NCBI RefSeq assembly: GCF_900187425.1
Contig: NZ_FYDJ01000021.1
Coordinates: forward strand, 1 to 64,000
Source: Pseudomonas sp. Irchel s3h14
GTDB taxonomy: Bacteria > Pseudomonadota > Gammaproteobacteria > Pseudomonadales > Pseudomonadaceae
DNA length: 64,000 bases
Direction of reading: 5' to 3'
Below the pieces are notes generated by a model. That model searched no databases. It saw only the letters and a list, made by a program, of their open reading frames with translations, and was not told the DNA's origin. This document shows positions 8,147 through 17,056 of this stretch, in pieces (position 1 is the stretch's first letter; each line of letters begins with the position of its first letter). Position numbers and translations under genes: made by a program.

Positions 8147-8626
8147 ATGAGACTTCATGGATTTAAAAGTCGGCAGCGCCAGCAAGGCCTGGCCCTGGTG
8201 GAATTCACCCTCGTCCTGCCGGTGTTGCTGTTGCTGTTGCTGGCCTTCGGTGAGTTCGGCCGCATGCTCTATCAGTACAACGTGCTGCTGCAGGCCAGCC
8301 GCGATGCCGACCGTTTCGTCGCTAGCCAGGCCTGGGACTCGACGCTTGGTCAGGTCGCTCTGAGCAATACGCTACTGACCCAGACGAAAAACGTTGCGGT
8401 GTATGGCGTGCCTGCCAACACCGGGACCGCTGTGTTGTCAGGGCTGACGACTGGCAACGTGGTCGTCGCCGCAGTGGGTATCGACCATGTGCGGGTCACC
8501 ATCACTTACACGTTCTGCCCGGTGATTGGTGGTGGCAATTGTGTCGGCTCGATTCGGGGGTTCTTTGGTAATCAAATTGCGCTGAGCATTCCGCTGGTCG
8601 CCACTACCGTGATGAGGGCACTGTGA
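8147..8626 (+). CDS. tadE: TadE-like minor pseudopilin
   Basis: This 159-residue protein has a pseudopilin-like start, RQQGLALVEFTLVLPVLLLLLLAFGEFGRM: a Gly followed by a hydrophobic stretch with Glu at +5. FppA-type peptidases process this pattern in TadE/F. The body is a small periplasmic domain with two cysteines near the C-terminus (TFCPVIGGGNC). Its TGA overlaps the ATG of the next gene (GTGATGA), so the two are translationally coupled. Confidence 0.87.
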   Translation: MRLHGFKSRQRQQGLALVEFTLVLPVLLLLLLAFGEFGRMLYQYNVLLQASRDADRFVASQAWDSTLGQVALSNTLLTQTKNVAVYGVPANTGTAVLSGLTTGNVVVAAVGIDHVRVTITYTFCPVIGGGNCVGSIRGFFGNQIALSIPLVATTVMRAL

Positions 8627-9120
8627 TGAACAGAAAACGCATGCGCGGCACCTATACGGTGGAGTTCGCCTTCATTGGTCTGCTGGTGTTCACGCTGTTG
8701 TTCGGCGTGTTGGAAATGGGCCGCCTGTACTTCACGGTCAATGCACTGGATGAAGCCGTACGGCGTGGTACGCGCCTGGCTTCGGTGTGCAATATCAACG
8801 ATCCGGTGGTTCTGCGGCGGGCGATATTCAATGCCGCGACCGACGCAGGTACGAGCCATCTGATCGGCAATCTGGCTACCACTAACCTGACGTTGACCTA
8901 TCTGGACGTCAATGGTGCTCTGGTGGCCAACCCCGCTGACCTGGTCAGCGCCAGCGGTTTTCGTGCCATCCGCTATGTCCGGTTGAGTCTGCAAAACTTC
9001 GTATTCAATCTGTTTATTCCCGGGCTCCGCGTGCCCATTACCTTGCCCGCATTCAGGGCAACGTTGCCACGCGAAAGCCTCGGGCGTCATTCCGATTCCG
9101 GGGAGATCACACCATGCTGA
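8626..9120 (+). CDS. tadF: TadF/TadE-like minor pseudopilin
   Basis: This 164-residue protein is a second pseudopilin-like subunit. RMRGTYTVEFAFIGLLVFTLLFGVLEMGRLYF gives the Gly-X4-Glu processing motif and one membrane helix. The periplasmic part contains a single Cys (ASVCNIND). The ATG at 8626 overlaps the stop of tadE. GTG at 8623 is possible but would give a less usual start. Its 3' end overlaps the start of tadZ by 7 bp. Confidence 0.85.
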   Translation: MNRKRMRGTYTVEFAFIGLLVFTLLFGVLEMGRLYFTVNALDEAVRRGTRLASVCNINDPVVLRRAIFNAATDAGTSHLIGNLATTNLTLTYLDVNGALVANPADLVSASGFRAIRYVRLSLQNFVFNLFIPGLRVPITLPAFRATLPRESLGRHSDSGEITPC

Positions 9121-10334
9121 ATACCAAGGAAACTCCAGTCTCCAGCTCGACTGGCAAAACCGGGCTCCGGTTGCTGATCAGCAGCCGTGATGCCACCTCT
9201 TTGCGCGATCTGCAGGGTGTCTGCCAACGCATGCCCAGCCTGGAGGTGAGTACTCGCCTGGTGAGCAATGGGCATGTCGACCCGCTCTACGGTCTGGACC
9301 GGATGCCCGATCTGTTGCTGTTGCGCGTTAGCCACCTGTGGCGTGAAGAACTGTCGGCACTGTTGCAGCGCCCGGCCCATGAGCGTCCGCCGATGTTGGT
9401 ATGCGGACTGCTGAGCGAACAGGAAGCCATGCGCCTGGCGATGCAGGCCGGTGCCCGGGACGTGCTGCCAGAGCCCATCGCCGAGACCGAACTGGTCGCC
9501 GCCTTGAATCGTCTGGTCACGGAAGTTCGGACCGGCAGTGGGGCAGAAGGAAAATTGATCGCCGTGATGAGCGCCAAGGGCGGCTCTGGCGGAACCCTGC
9601 TGGCCTGCAACCTGGCTCAGCAACTCAGCATCAAGGGTGGCAGCACCCTGTTGCTGGATATGGACCTGCAATTTGGCAGCGTGACGCATTATCTGGATGT
9701 GGCGCAGACGCACAGCCATCTGGAGGTGTTGCACCAGATCGACGGCATGGACAGCGTCGCGTTACGCGGTTTTTGCAGTCACTTCAGCCCGACCCTGCAT
9801 GTGCTGGGCGGTCGGGCCGGTGAGCTGTGTTTGCCGCAGGATACCCAACCCGAGCAACTTGACACCCTGTTGCAGTTGGCCCGCGCCAGCTATGGCTGGG
9901 TGGTGATCGACCTGCCGCGGCAAATCGATCACCTCACCGGCTCTGTGCTGGAGCAGGTGGATCGGGTGTACGTGGTGGTGCAACAGAGTGTCAGCCATCT
10001 GCGCGATGCCAGCTCCCTGGTGCGGATTCTTCGCGAAGACCTGGGCGTGCGTGGGGATCAATTGCAGATAGTGGTCAACCGCTATGACAAGGCGGCAGCG
10101 GTCAGCCTCAAAGATATCGGCGAGGCGCTGCGTTGCACCAATCTGTCGAAGTTACCCAACGACTTCAATCTGGTCAGCCAGAGTCAGAACACTGGCGTGC
10201 CGTTGGGGCTGCATGCGCCGAGGGCAGCGATCACTGCTGCACTGCGCAACATGACCGAGGACCTGGTCGGTCAACAGCTGGCCGGCAACAAAGGCTTGCT
10301 CAAACGTGCCTTCAACCGTTTTTTCGGGGGATGA
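9114..10334 (+). CDS. tadZ: TadZ/CpaE pilus localisation ATPase
   Basis: This 406-residue cytoplasmic protein has an N-terminal receiver-like domain (about 15-130, with LLISSRDATSLRDL and ARDVLPEPIAETEL). It is followed by a MinD/ParA-type domain beginning KLIAVMSAKGGSGGT. The P-loop is deviant: Gly replaces the usual Lys/Thr of KGGxGKT, as is common in TadZ/CpaE. LLLDMDLQFGS and WVVIDLPRQ follow in the expected order. TadZ proteins place the Tad machine at the cell pole. It overlaps tadF at the 5' end, and tadA starts 3 bp after its stop. Confidence 0.92.
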   Translation: MLNTKETPVSSSTGKTGLRLLISSRDATSLRDLQGVCQRMPSLEVSTRLVSNGHVDPLYGLDRMPDLLLLRVSHLWREELSALLQRPAHERPPMLVCGLLSEQEAMRLAMQAGARDVLPEPIAETELVAALNRLVTEVRTGSGAEGKLIAVMSAKGGSGGTLLACNLAQQLSIKGGSTLLLDMDLQFGSVTHYLDVAQTHSHLEVLHQIDGMDSVALRGFCSHFSPTLHVLGGRAGELCLPQDTQPEQLDTLLQLARASYGWVVIDLPRQIDHLTGSVLEQVDRVYVVVQQSVSHLRDASSLVRILREDLGVRGDQLQIVVNRYDKAAAVSLKDIGEALRCTNLSKLPNDFNLVSQSQNTGVPLGLHAPRAAITAALRNMTEDLVGQQLAGNKGLLKRAFNRFFGG

Positions 10335-10337
10335 CCC

Positions 10338-11771
10338 ATGATCAGCGACTTTCGTAACCGCTTGCGCAAACAGTCCGGTAAACCCGCCGCTGCCCAACCG
10401 GGCGACGACCTGTTGGATCCGGCAGAGGAAATAATGGCGTGGGAGCGTACAGCGCCGGACGTTCTTTACGAAACCAGAAGCCAGGTCACCCCGGTGGAGG
10501 CCGAGTGGCGGGAAAAGATCTACCAGCAGTTGCTCAAGGTCATGGACCTGTCCTTGCTGGACTCCCTTGAGCAGGCCGAGGCTGCTCGGCAGATTCGCGA
10601 TATTTGCCAGCGCCTGCTCGATGAGCATACGGCACCGGTGAGTACCGTCAGCCGCCAGTTAATCATCAAGCAGATCACCGACGAGGTGCTCGGCCTGGGT
10701 CCTCTGGAACCGTTGCTGGCCGATCACACTGTGTCCGACATTTTGGTCAACCGGCATGACTCAGTGTATGTCGAGCGCTTCGGCAAGCTGCAACGCACCG
10801 ATGTGCGCTTTCGCGATGATCAGCATTTGCTGAACATCATTGACCGCATCGTCTCCAGCCTGGGTCGGCGTATCGACGAGTCTTCGCCGTTGGTGGATGC
10901 GCGGCTCAAGGACGGTTCGCGGGTCAACGCGATTATTCCGCCGCTGGCCATCGACGGTCCGAGCATGTCGATCCGGCGTTTTTCCGTGGACCTGCTCAAT
11001 ACCGACAGCCTGATCCAGGTGGGGGCGTTGACCCCGGCCATTGCCCTGCTGCTCAAGGCAATTGTCCGTGGGCGCTTGAACGTGCTGATTTCCGGCGGTA
11101 CCGGCAGCGGCAAGACCACCATGCTCAATGTGCTGTCCAGTTTCATCCCGCACAACGAGCGGATCGTTACCATCGAAGACTCAGCCGAACTGCAGTTGCA
11201 ACAGCCCCACGTGGTACGCCTGGAAACCCGGCCTTCGAATATCGAGGGGCGTGGCGAGGTGAGCCAGCGGGAGTTGGTGCGCAACAGCTTGCGGATGCGT
11301 CCGGACCGCATTGTTATCGGCGAAGTGCGCGGCGCCGAGGCGCTGGACATGCTGACAGCGATGAACACCGGTCACGACGGCTCGTTGACCACGATCCACG
11401 CCAACACCGCACGCGATGCCCTGGGGCGGATCGAGAACATGGTGTCGATGACCGGGGCGACCTTCCCGATCAAGGCCATGCGCCAACAGATCGCTTCGGC
11501 CATCGGAGTGGTAATCCAGCTGGAACGCCAGGAGGACGGCAAGCGTCGCCTGGTCAGTGTGCAGGAGATCAACGGCATGGAGGGCGAGATCATCACCATG
11601 ACCGAAATCTTCTCCTTCGTGCGCCACGGCGTGGGCGAAAACGGCGAAGTACTGGGTGATTTTCGGCCCAGCGGCATGATCCCCGCCTTCCGCGATGTGC
11701 TGGCCAAGCGCGGTATCGAGTTGCCGCTTACGATGTTCAGGCCTGAGTGGATGGAGGCACGGCAGTCATGA
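10338..11771 (+). CDS. tadA: TadA/CpaF secretion ATPase
   Basis: This 477-residue VirB11-family ATPase powers Flp pilus assembly. The N-terminal helical region (1-110) is followed by the all-alpha/PAS-like N domain (GLGPLEPLLADHTVSDILVN) and the RecA-like core. The core has Walker A GGTGSGKTT (about 253), an Asp box, Walker B (RIVIGEVRGAEALDM) and a His box (TGHDGSLTTIHAN). Length and motif order are typical for the family. The stop overlaps the start of tadB (ATGA). Confidence 0.96.
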   Translation: MISDFRNRLRKQSGKPAAAQPGDDLLDPAEEIMAWERTAPDVLYETRSQVTPVEAEWREKIYQQLLKVMDLSLLDSLEQAEAARQIRDICQRLLDEHTAPVSTVSRQLIIKQITDEVLGLGPLEPLLADHTVSDILVNRHDSVYVERFGKLQRTDVRFRDDQHLLNIIDRIVSSLGRRIDESSPLVDARLKDGSRVNAIIPPLAIDGPSMSIRRFSVDLLNTDSLIQVGALTPAIALLLKAIVRGRLNVLISGGTGSGKTTMLNVLSSFIPHNERIVTIEDSAELQLQQPHVVRLETRPSNIEGRGEVSQRELVRNSLRMRPDRIVIGEVRGAEALDMLTAMNTGHDGSLTTIHANTARDALGRIENMVSMTGATFPIKAMRQQIASAIGVVIQLERQEDGKRRLVSVQEINGMEGEIITMTEIFSFVRHGVGENGEVLGDFRPSGMIPAFRDVLAKRGIELPLTMFRPEWMEARQS

Positions 11772-12754
11772 GCCATATTCCTGGTGAATTCATTCTGATG
11801 TTCCTCGGCATGGTGTTTATCGCTGTGTTCCTCCTGTCCCAGGGGGTGGTGGTGCCGGTGTTCGGCGAGGCCGGCAAGATGCGCAAGCGCATCCGCGGCC
11901 GTTTGCATGTTCTGGAGAAAGCCAACAATCAGCCCAACATGCAGACGGTGTTGCGGCAGAAATACCTGACGCGCTTATCACCACTGGAGGCCATGCTCGA
12001 GCAGTTGCCCTTAATGGCGAGCCTGACCCAGGTGATCGAGCAGTCCGGTCATGAATATCGTGCTTATCGGGTGCTGTTGCTCGGGCTGTTCCTGGGCGCC
12101 TGTGCAGGCATCTCGATCTGGATGATCTCGTCAGTCTGGTGGATGGCGCTGCTGGCGGGCTTCGGAGTGTTCTGGGTACCACTGCTGAAAATTTCTCGTG
12201 ACCGTGGCAAACGCTTCGCTGCGTTTGAGGAAGGCCTGCCGGATGCACTGGATGCCATGTGCCGTGCCCTGCGTGCTGGACACCCGTTCAACGAAACCCT
12301 GCGCCTGGTCGCCGAGGAGCATAAGGGGCCGGTCGCTCAGGAGTTCGGTCTGACCTTCGCCGATATCAACTATGGCAACGATGTACGTCGGGCCATGCTC
12401 GGTCTGCTTGAGAGGATGCCGAGCATGACGGTGATGATGCTGGTGACCTCGATCCTCATCCATCGCGAGACAGGCGGTAATCTGACCGAGGTGCTGGAGC
12501 GTCTGAGTCGGCTGATTCGCGGGCGCTTCCGCTTTCAGCGCAAGATCAAAACCCTGTCGGCGGAAGGGCGGATGTCGGCCTGGGTGCTGGTGGCGATTCC
12601 CTTCTTGCTGGCGATCGCTATCGTAGTCACCAGCCCCAGTTACCTGCCTGTGCTGATCAATGATCCCATAGGCCATAAGCTGATCATCGGGGCGTTCTGC
12701 GCCATGTTGCTCGGGATTTTCTGGATACGCAAAATCATCCGGATTCAGGTTTAA
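11768..12754 (+). CDS. tadB: TadB inner-membrane platform protein
   Basis: This 328-residue protein has an N-terminal membrane segment (EFILMFLGMVFIAVFLLS), a pair of helices near 105-140, a T2SS GspF-type cytoplasmic domain (FEEGLPDALDAMCRALRAGHPFNETLRLVAEE, about 158-270), and two C-terminal membrane helices. With TadC it forms the platform on which TadA acts. The ATG at 11768 overlaps the tadA stop as ATGA, so I chose it over the ATG 21 bp upstream. Confidence 0.93.
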   Translation: MSHIPGEFILMFLGMVFIAVFLLSQGVVVPVFGEAGKMRKRIRGRLHVLEKANNQPNMQTVLRQKYLTRLSPLEAMLEQLPLMASLTQVIEQSGHEYRAYRVLLLGLFLGACAGISIWMISSVWWMALLAGFGVFWVPLLKISRDRGKRFAAFEEGLPDALDAMCRALRAGHPFNETLRLVAEEHKGPVAQEFGLTFADINYGNDVRRAMLGLLERMPSMTVMMLVTSILIHRETGGNLTEVLERLSRLIRGRFRFQRKIKTLSAEGRMSAWVLVAIPFLLAIAIVVTSPSYLPVLINDPIGHKLIIGAFCAMLLGIFWIRKIIRIQV

Positions 12755-12783
12755 GCGGTATTCGCTACCGGGAGGTACAGGTC

Positions 12784-13746
12784 ATGGACTTTTTACTCGG
12801 GTTGTTCAGTCGGGTCACGGGGAACGAGGAGCTGGCGCGTCTGTTGTTCATCGGCTTGATCGGTTTGAGTACGGTGCTTGTGGTCGTCGCCGTAATTTTG
12901 CTGATGATGGGGCTTCAGGATCCGGTGCAGCGTCGTCTGGCGCTGATCAAGCGTGGTCATTTAGGCAACACCGCAGGGCAGGAGACTCCGGGTAATCTGC
13001 AACTGTTGCTGGAGCGGGTCGGCCAGCGCTTTGGCTCGGCCGAATCGGCTCAGACGTCCGCCACCCAGACCCTGTTGATACATGCGGGGTACCGTTCCTC
13101 GTCGGCGGTGCAGATGTACTGGGCAGTGCGCTTGATGTTGCCGCTGTTATTGATCGGTATTGCGTTGCTGCTGTTGCCGATGATTCCCAGGATTTCCCTG
13201 ATCATGGGGCTGCTGTTGGTGGTCCTGGTGGCCGGTATCGGATGGTTGGTGCCAGGGCTCTATGTCGCCAAGCGTAAGCAGTTGCGACAAGGTCGGTTGC
13301 GTGCCGCGTTTCCGGATGCGCTGGATCTGATGGTGGTGTGCGTGGAGTCGGGCCTGGCCCTGCCCGCGACCATCGAACGGGTGGCTGAGGAGATGTCGGT
13401 CAGTCAGGTCGAACTGGCTGAAGAACTGGCCCTGGTCAATGCGCAAATACGCGCGGGCATTACCAGTACCGAGGCGCTCAAACAACTGGCCCTGCGCACT
13501 GGTCTGGATGATGTACAAGGGCTGGTCAGCCTTTTGGCGCAAAGTATCCGCTTTGGTACAAGCGTGGCCGATACCCTGCGCATCTATTCCGACGAATTCC
13601 GTGACCGGCGTACGCAGGCCGCCGAAGAGATGGGGGCGAAAATCGGCACCAAACTGATATTTCCACTGATCTTCTGTCTGTGGCCGAGCTTCTTTCTGGT
13701 CGCTATCGGCCCTGCCATGATCGGGGTGTTCAGAGCATTCGGGTGA
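12784..13746 (+). CDS. tadC: TadC inner-membrane platform protein
   Basis: This 320-residue paralogue of TadB carries the same GspF-type domain (RAAFPDALDLMVVCVESGLALPATIERVAEEM, about 178-300), membrane helices near 18-40, 118-155 and at the C-terminus, and the conserved ending TKLIFPLIFCLWPSFFLVAIGPAMIGVFRAFG. It begins 29 bp after tadB with GGGAGGTACAGGTC ahead of the ATG. It is the last gene of the forward Tad operon. Confidence 0.93.
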   Translation: MDFLLGLFSRVTGNEELARLLFIGLIGLSTVLVVVAVILLMMGLQDPVQRRLALIKRGHLGNTAGQETPGNLQLLLERVGQRFGSAESAQTSATQTLLIHAGYRSSSAVQMYWAVRLMLPLLLIGIALLLLPMIPRISLIMGLLLVVLVAGIGWLVPGLYVAKRKQLRQGRLRAAFPDALDLMVVCVESGLALPATIERVAEEMSVSQVELAEELALVNAQIRAGITSTEALKQLALRTGLDDVQGLVSLLAQSIRFGTSVADTLRIYSDEFRDRRTQAAEEMGAKIGTKLIFPLIFCLWPSFFLVAIGPAMIGVFRAFG

Positions 13747-14069
13747 GGTAAACGGCCGGAGGCTGTCGAGCGCGATGGCCTTGCCACCCGAGCCTGATCT
13801 GCACTTTCCTGTCATGGATCTACACATTTCCCGCAGGTTCGGGCCGCGTTCGGACGATCTTTTGATTTTTCTGGCAGGCAATTCGTTGCCTGGTCCTCTG
13901 AATCAAATGATCGTCCGAACGCGGCCCGAACCTGCGACAGCTTCGGGGTAATCCGGCCAGGGTTGAATAATGTGTAGAGACCACTGCTTTCCTGCACACG
14001 ACATTAAGCCCGGCTTTGCAGCCAGGCTACTCTGGACTACGCCAGAGGCTGATCACCCATCGACATGCC
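13747..14069. other. Intergenic region between the convergent Tad operons
   Basis: These 323 bp hold no gene. The only strong signal is the long inverted repeat at 13832-13936, which could terminate both converging transcripts. The rest shows nothing I can interpret. Confidence 0.6.
13832..13936. repeat. 105-bp inverted repeat closing on a TTCG loop
   Basis: The outer 28 bp (13832-13859) are perfectly complementary to 13909-13936. After one mismatch a further 7 bp (TTTGATT) pair. A short bulge is followed by CAGGCAA-TTCG-TTGCC at the apex. The folded RNA would be a stem of about 45 bp capped by a UUCG tetraloop. It lies between the ends of the two converging Tad operons. It lacks a T tract, so it may be a REPIN- or MITE-like element rather than a designed terminator. 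Confidence 0.85.
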
Positions 14070-14339
14070 TCAGTTGCCGGTGCTCATTTCTCCCGCTGCA
14101 TCCTGGTCATAAAATTCCGGAATCGGGTAGTTGAAGCTATTCAGCCAGCGCTGCATGGCCAAGTCACGTTCAGTGGCCGAAGCGGTTTGCAGGTGAGGGG
14201 AGGCAACCACACCGCGAATCTGCAGTTGCAACCACTGCTCGGTGCCTTGTTGATACGGCGAAGAGGGGCCCGGCTCAATGGCCCAGGCAGTGGTGGACAG
14301 GCACGCCATGCACACGATCAAAAGTCTTTTGGTCTTCAT
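14070..14339 (-). CDS. Small exported protein of the Tad locus (DUF3613-like)
   Basis: This 89-residue protein has a clear signal peptide (MKTKRLLIVCMACLSTTAWA, cleavage near residue 20). The short mature domain contains QWLQLQIRGVVASPHLQ and ERDLAMQRWLNSFNYPIPEFY. I assign it from memory to the DUF3613 family seen in other pseudomonad Tad loci. Its role is unknown. It is the last gene of the rcpA-tadD operon, starting 18 bp after tadD, and is probably periplasmic. Confidence 0.8.
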   Translation of the reverse strand: MKTKRLLIVCMACLSTTAWAIEPGPSSPYQQGTEQWLQLQIRGVVASPHLQTASATERDLAMQRWLNSFNYPIPEFYDQDAAGEMSTGN

Positions 14340-14357
14340 CTCGACTCCTCGTACGTT

Positions 14358-15068
14358 CTACTTGTTCGCACTGGAAGAGGCATCGGCTACCTCAGTCCGG
14401 CGATTCCCCTCGGAAGCCACCACCTTGTTGGCGGAGGCCTTGAGTTTTTCCGCGCGGGCCTGAGCCTCCGCAACTTGCTTGGGGCTCAAGTCGGCGCGGG
14501 TCACGAGTTCGGAAGCCGCCTTCCAGTTATCCTGGTAGATCAGCAACGTCACCATGTTGAGTGCCGCCAGTGTGTTTGCCTGCTTGAGTTCCATGGCGGT
14601 CATGAACTCAAAACGCGCTTCCGGGATCCGTCGCTGATTGAGGTAGACGACCCCCAGGTCATTGCGCATCTTGTCGTCGGTGGGGGCCATCTTCACCGCA
14701 CGCTCAAGGTGAAGGGTCGCGGCGGCGTTATCATTTTTGGCTGCGGCCAACTGGCCCAGACCATGTTCCCCATCAGCCGCCAGGCAGGTGCGAAGCAAGC
14801 TTTCGTACAACGGCGCCGCCTCGCTACGCCCCATCAAGCGCAACACCCGGGCCTTGCGCAGGCGAACCTGGACCAGACTGTCAGGCAAACCTTCAAGATT
14901 CGCCAGACTGGCATACAAACGACCATCGTTGGCCATGTTGTCGGCCAGGTTCAGGGCCAGCTCTTGCTCCGAAGCGGGCTTGGCGCATTCAGGTGGCCGC
15001 GAAGACACGCCGTTGGACGCACAGCCTGCGAGCATCAATGTCGCTGTTATTGCAATGACTGCTTTCAT
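14358..15068 (-). CDS. tadD: TadD TPR lipoprotein (pilotin-like)
   Basis: This 236-residue protein has a lipobox, LAGC (Cys16), and tetratricopeptide-type helix pairs (SEAAPLYESLLRTCLAADGEHGLG, DNAAATLHLERAVKMAPTD, NDLGVVYLNQRRIPEARFEF). TadD lipoproteins help the RcpA secretin reach or assemble in the outer membrane. The ATG at 15068 is chosen because it gives the lipobox and is preceded by AGAGGACA. The open frame extends upstream to 15191 but without signal features. It is 119 bp downstream of the secretin gene. Confidence 0.9.
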   Translation of the reverse strand: MKAVIAITATLMLAGCASNGVSSRPPECAKPASEQELALNLADNMANDGRLYASLANLEGLPDSLVQVRLRKARVLRLMGRSEAAPLYESLLRTCLAADGEHGLGQLAAAKNDNAAATLHLERAVKMAPTDDKMRNDLGVVYLNQRRIPEARFEFMTAMELKQANTLAALNMVTLLIYQDNWKAASELVTRADLSPKQVAEAQARAEKLKASANKVVASEGNRRTEVADASSSANK

Positions 15069-15187
15069 CGAATGTCCTCTGGCTACAACGCGTTGAACGC
15101 CTGGCCAGTGGCAATAAATCTGGCCCGACAAGCGTTCAAGGTCACCGTTACGAGTGAGGGCGAGACACGTCTGGTTCAGGTCATGGC

Positions 15188-16420
15188 TCATTGCGAGAGC
15201 CCGCTGAGACTGTCGAAGTCGCCACGTTCGAGGAAGAACATGCGGTAGAAGTTCGGGTCGTAATTACGCAGTTGCTCGCCTGGCAACGACGGCAGTTTTG
15301 CGTTGACAGCCAGTGGCTGGACCAGGTGAGGGGTGACGATCATCAACAGTTCACGCTCTTCACGGTTGATGGCGTTGTCGCGAAAGAACGCCCCCAGAAT
15401 CGGGATATCACCCAACCCCGGAAACTTGTTTATCTGGGAACTGTTGCGGGTGCTGATCAGGCCGCTGATGACGAAGCTTTCGCCGTCGGCCAGGGAGATG
15501 CTGGTGTCGGTACGGCGTATGGTCAGCGCCGGAACGATGGTGCCGGCGATGCTCACAGCGTTGCTGAAGTCCAGTTCACTGACTTCCGGTGCCACCTTCA
15601 GCGCGATACGGTTTTTCCCGACGATGGTAGGTGTCAGGGTCAGGCGGATACCGAATTCCTTGTACTCGATGGACACGTTATCGCTGCCTGAACTGGGCAC
15701 CGGAATCGGCACTTCACCACCCGCCAGGAAGCTCGCACTCTGCCCACTGAGCGCTACCAGGCTTGGTCGTGCCAGGGTGTAGGCGAAACCGCTGCCTTCC
15801 AGCGCGTTGATCGACACCAGAGTATCGCTGGACAAAAAGGAGAGGTTGAACATGTCGTTGTTCACCGGCAACGACGGCCTGACAATGCCGTCGATGGTGG
15901 GCAAGGTTCTCGGCGAGCCGAACAGGAAGTTGCCTTGGCGACCAAAAATCGAGGCATTGGCTTCCTTGAGTTTGGTCCGGCTGACTTCAACGAAGCGGAT
16001 GTCGGTTTGCACCTGGATCGGCAACAGCGGGTCTTCGGAAGGTATTGTCGAGACGCTGGTCAGCGCCGCGGTGGCCTTACCCTTGACGAACACCATGCTT
16101 TGGCGCGGCGTTTTCGAACAGGCGGTCCAGACCATCAGGCTGGTGGTCCCCGGTGCAACGCCCGTGAGTATGAAGGCGTTGTTGCCACTGTTGGCACTGG
16201 ATTGCACGTCGGCAATTTTCGGGTCACCCACCGCCAGTTGTGTTACCGGAACGGGGCTGCGCAGTTCACTTTGCAGCCCCTGGCCGACCTCATACGTTGT
16301 CGGCCAATTGTCCAGTTGCGAACAATTGCTCGGCGCGGCCTGAGCCGCATTCACGCTGAGGCCTGTCCAGAACAGGCCATGGATGATTCGCTTGAAAGCG
16401 GGCACGGGACGAAGGCTCAT
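15188..16420 (-). CDS. rcpA: RcpA/CpaC outer-membrane secretin of the Tad system
   Basis: This 410-residue protein has a signal peptide ending near NAAQAAPSNC. An N-terminal BON/N0-like domain (about 45-130: GQGLQSELRSPVPVTQLAVGDPKIADVQ) is followed by the type II/III secretin domain (about 170-395), with GEVPIPVP, SIEYKEFGIRLTLTPTI, LADGESFVISGLI and PGLGDIPILGAFFR. It forms the outer-membrane channel of the Flp pilus. It is first in a minus-strand operon with tadD, opposite to the other tad genes, an unusual split compared with many Tad loci. Confidence 0.95.
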   Translation of the reverse strand: MSLRPVPAFKRIIHGLFWTGLSVNAAQAAPSNCSQLDNWPTTYEVGQGLQSELRSPVPVTQLAVGDPKIADVQSSANSGNNAFILTGVAPGTTSLMVWTACSKTPRQSMVFVKGKATAALTSVSTIPSEDPLLPIQVQTDIRFVEVSRTKLKEANASIFGRQGNFLFGSPRTLPTIDGIVRPSLPVNNDMFNLSFLSSDTLVSINALEGSGFAYTLARPSLVALSGQSASFLAGGEVPIPVPSSGSDNVSIEYKEFGIRLTLTPTIVGKNRIALKVAPEVSELDFSNAVSIAGTIVPALTIRRTDTSISLADGESFVISGLISTRNSSQINKFPGLGDIPILGAFFRDNAINREERELLMIVTPHLVQPLAVNAKLPSLPGEQLRNYDPNFYRMFFLERGDFDSLSGLSQ

Positions 16421-16959
16421 TTAATACATCCTCACTGGATAGGCCATCTTTAGGCTGACTGATTTGTCACGGATCACTTCACGGGGACCGGACTATCCCC
16501 CCCAATGCGTCAGACCACTTGTCCATGGCCTTGGTGTTATTCCTTACGTGCTACACACGAGCGGGCGCAATTCGCTGATCTGCCTGGACAGCGAGCGACC
16601 TTTGCTAAAACGGTTTTTAGTGATCCGGTTACCTGGACTGCCCGCCAGAGCGAAACTTGCGGCTATGGACGGTACTGTCCGCCGACCTGGCTCCCCCGGA
16701 AAGTAATCGGCAATGAAGGTACAGAGCCGGAAAACGCCTGACAGGATCATAGAGAGGTAACTCCTTTTGCCTATTCACCATCTGATCACTGAAGCTAACG
16801 TGAAAACTCGAGCCGTTATGACTTCTTATTGCTTGACGTTAGTTCAATCAAACCAAAGTGCCATGATTTTTATAAAAAACCACGGGTGCAAAGGCTGGAG
16901 AAAGGCGGGCGGGCGAGCGGTGCGGGCAAGGTTGTAGCGCAGTGCGGTTGCCTGATATT
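16421..16959. other. Intergenic region upstream of rcpA, no supportable gene
   Basis: This region must contain the rcpA promoter on the minus strand. Several short open frames on both strands overlap one another and none has a ribosome binding site with a recognisable product. It is AT-richer than its surroundings around 16740-16880. Confidence 0.5.
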
Positions 16960-17046
16960 GACGGGTTATGCTGAGTGTCCAGTCCGTAGAACCGTACGTA
17001 CGGTGGTGTGAGAGGACGGCGGCTGTGAAGCCGCCTCCTGCTCGAT
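16960..17046 (+). mobile_element. Probable 3' remnant of a group II intron (domains V-VI)
   Basis: The string ACCGTACGTACGGTGGTGTG followed by AGAGGA, a GC hairpin (CGGCGGCT-GTGA-AGCCGCC, about 17016-17034), TCCT and GCTCGAT closely matches the shape and wording I know from the 3' ends of bacterial group II introns: the domain V 3' strand, then the domain VI hairpin ending in CTACTCGAT. The 5' part of domain V looks degenerate, and no reverse transcriptase frame is present upstream. I therefore read it as a truncated relic. The assignment is from recognition of the motif, not a covariance search. Confidence 0.5.
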
Positions 17047-17056
17047 TCACGCGTAT

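Noticed and set aside
14016..15248. 410-codon plus-strand frame opposite tadD and the DUF3613-type gene
   Set aside because: The minus strand gives a lipobox TPR protein and a signal-peptide protein with proper ribosome binding sites. The plus frame shows no recognisable domain.
16464..16741. Two overlapping small frames upstream of rcpA
   Set aside because: They overlap each other and a minus-strand frame, with no ribosome binding site or recognisable product.
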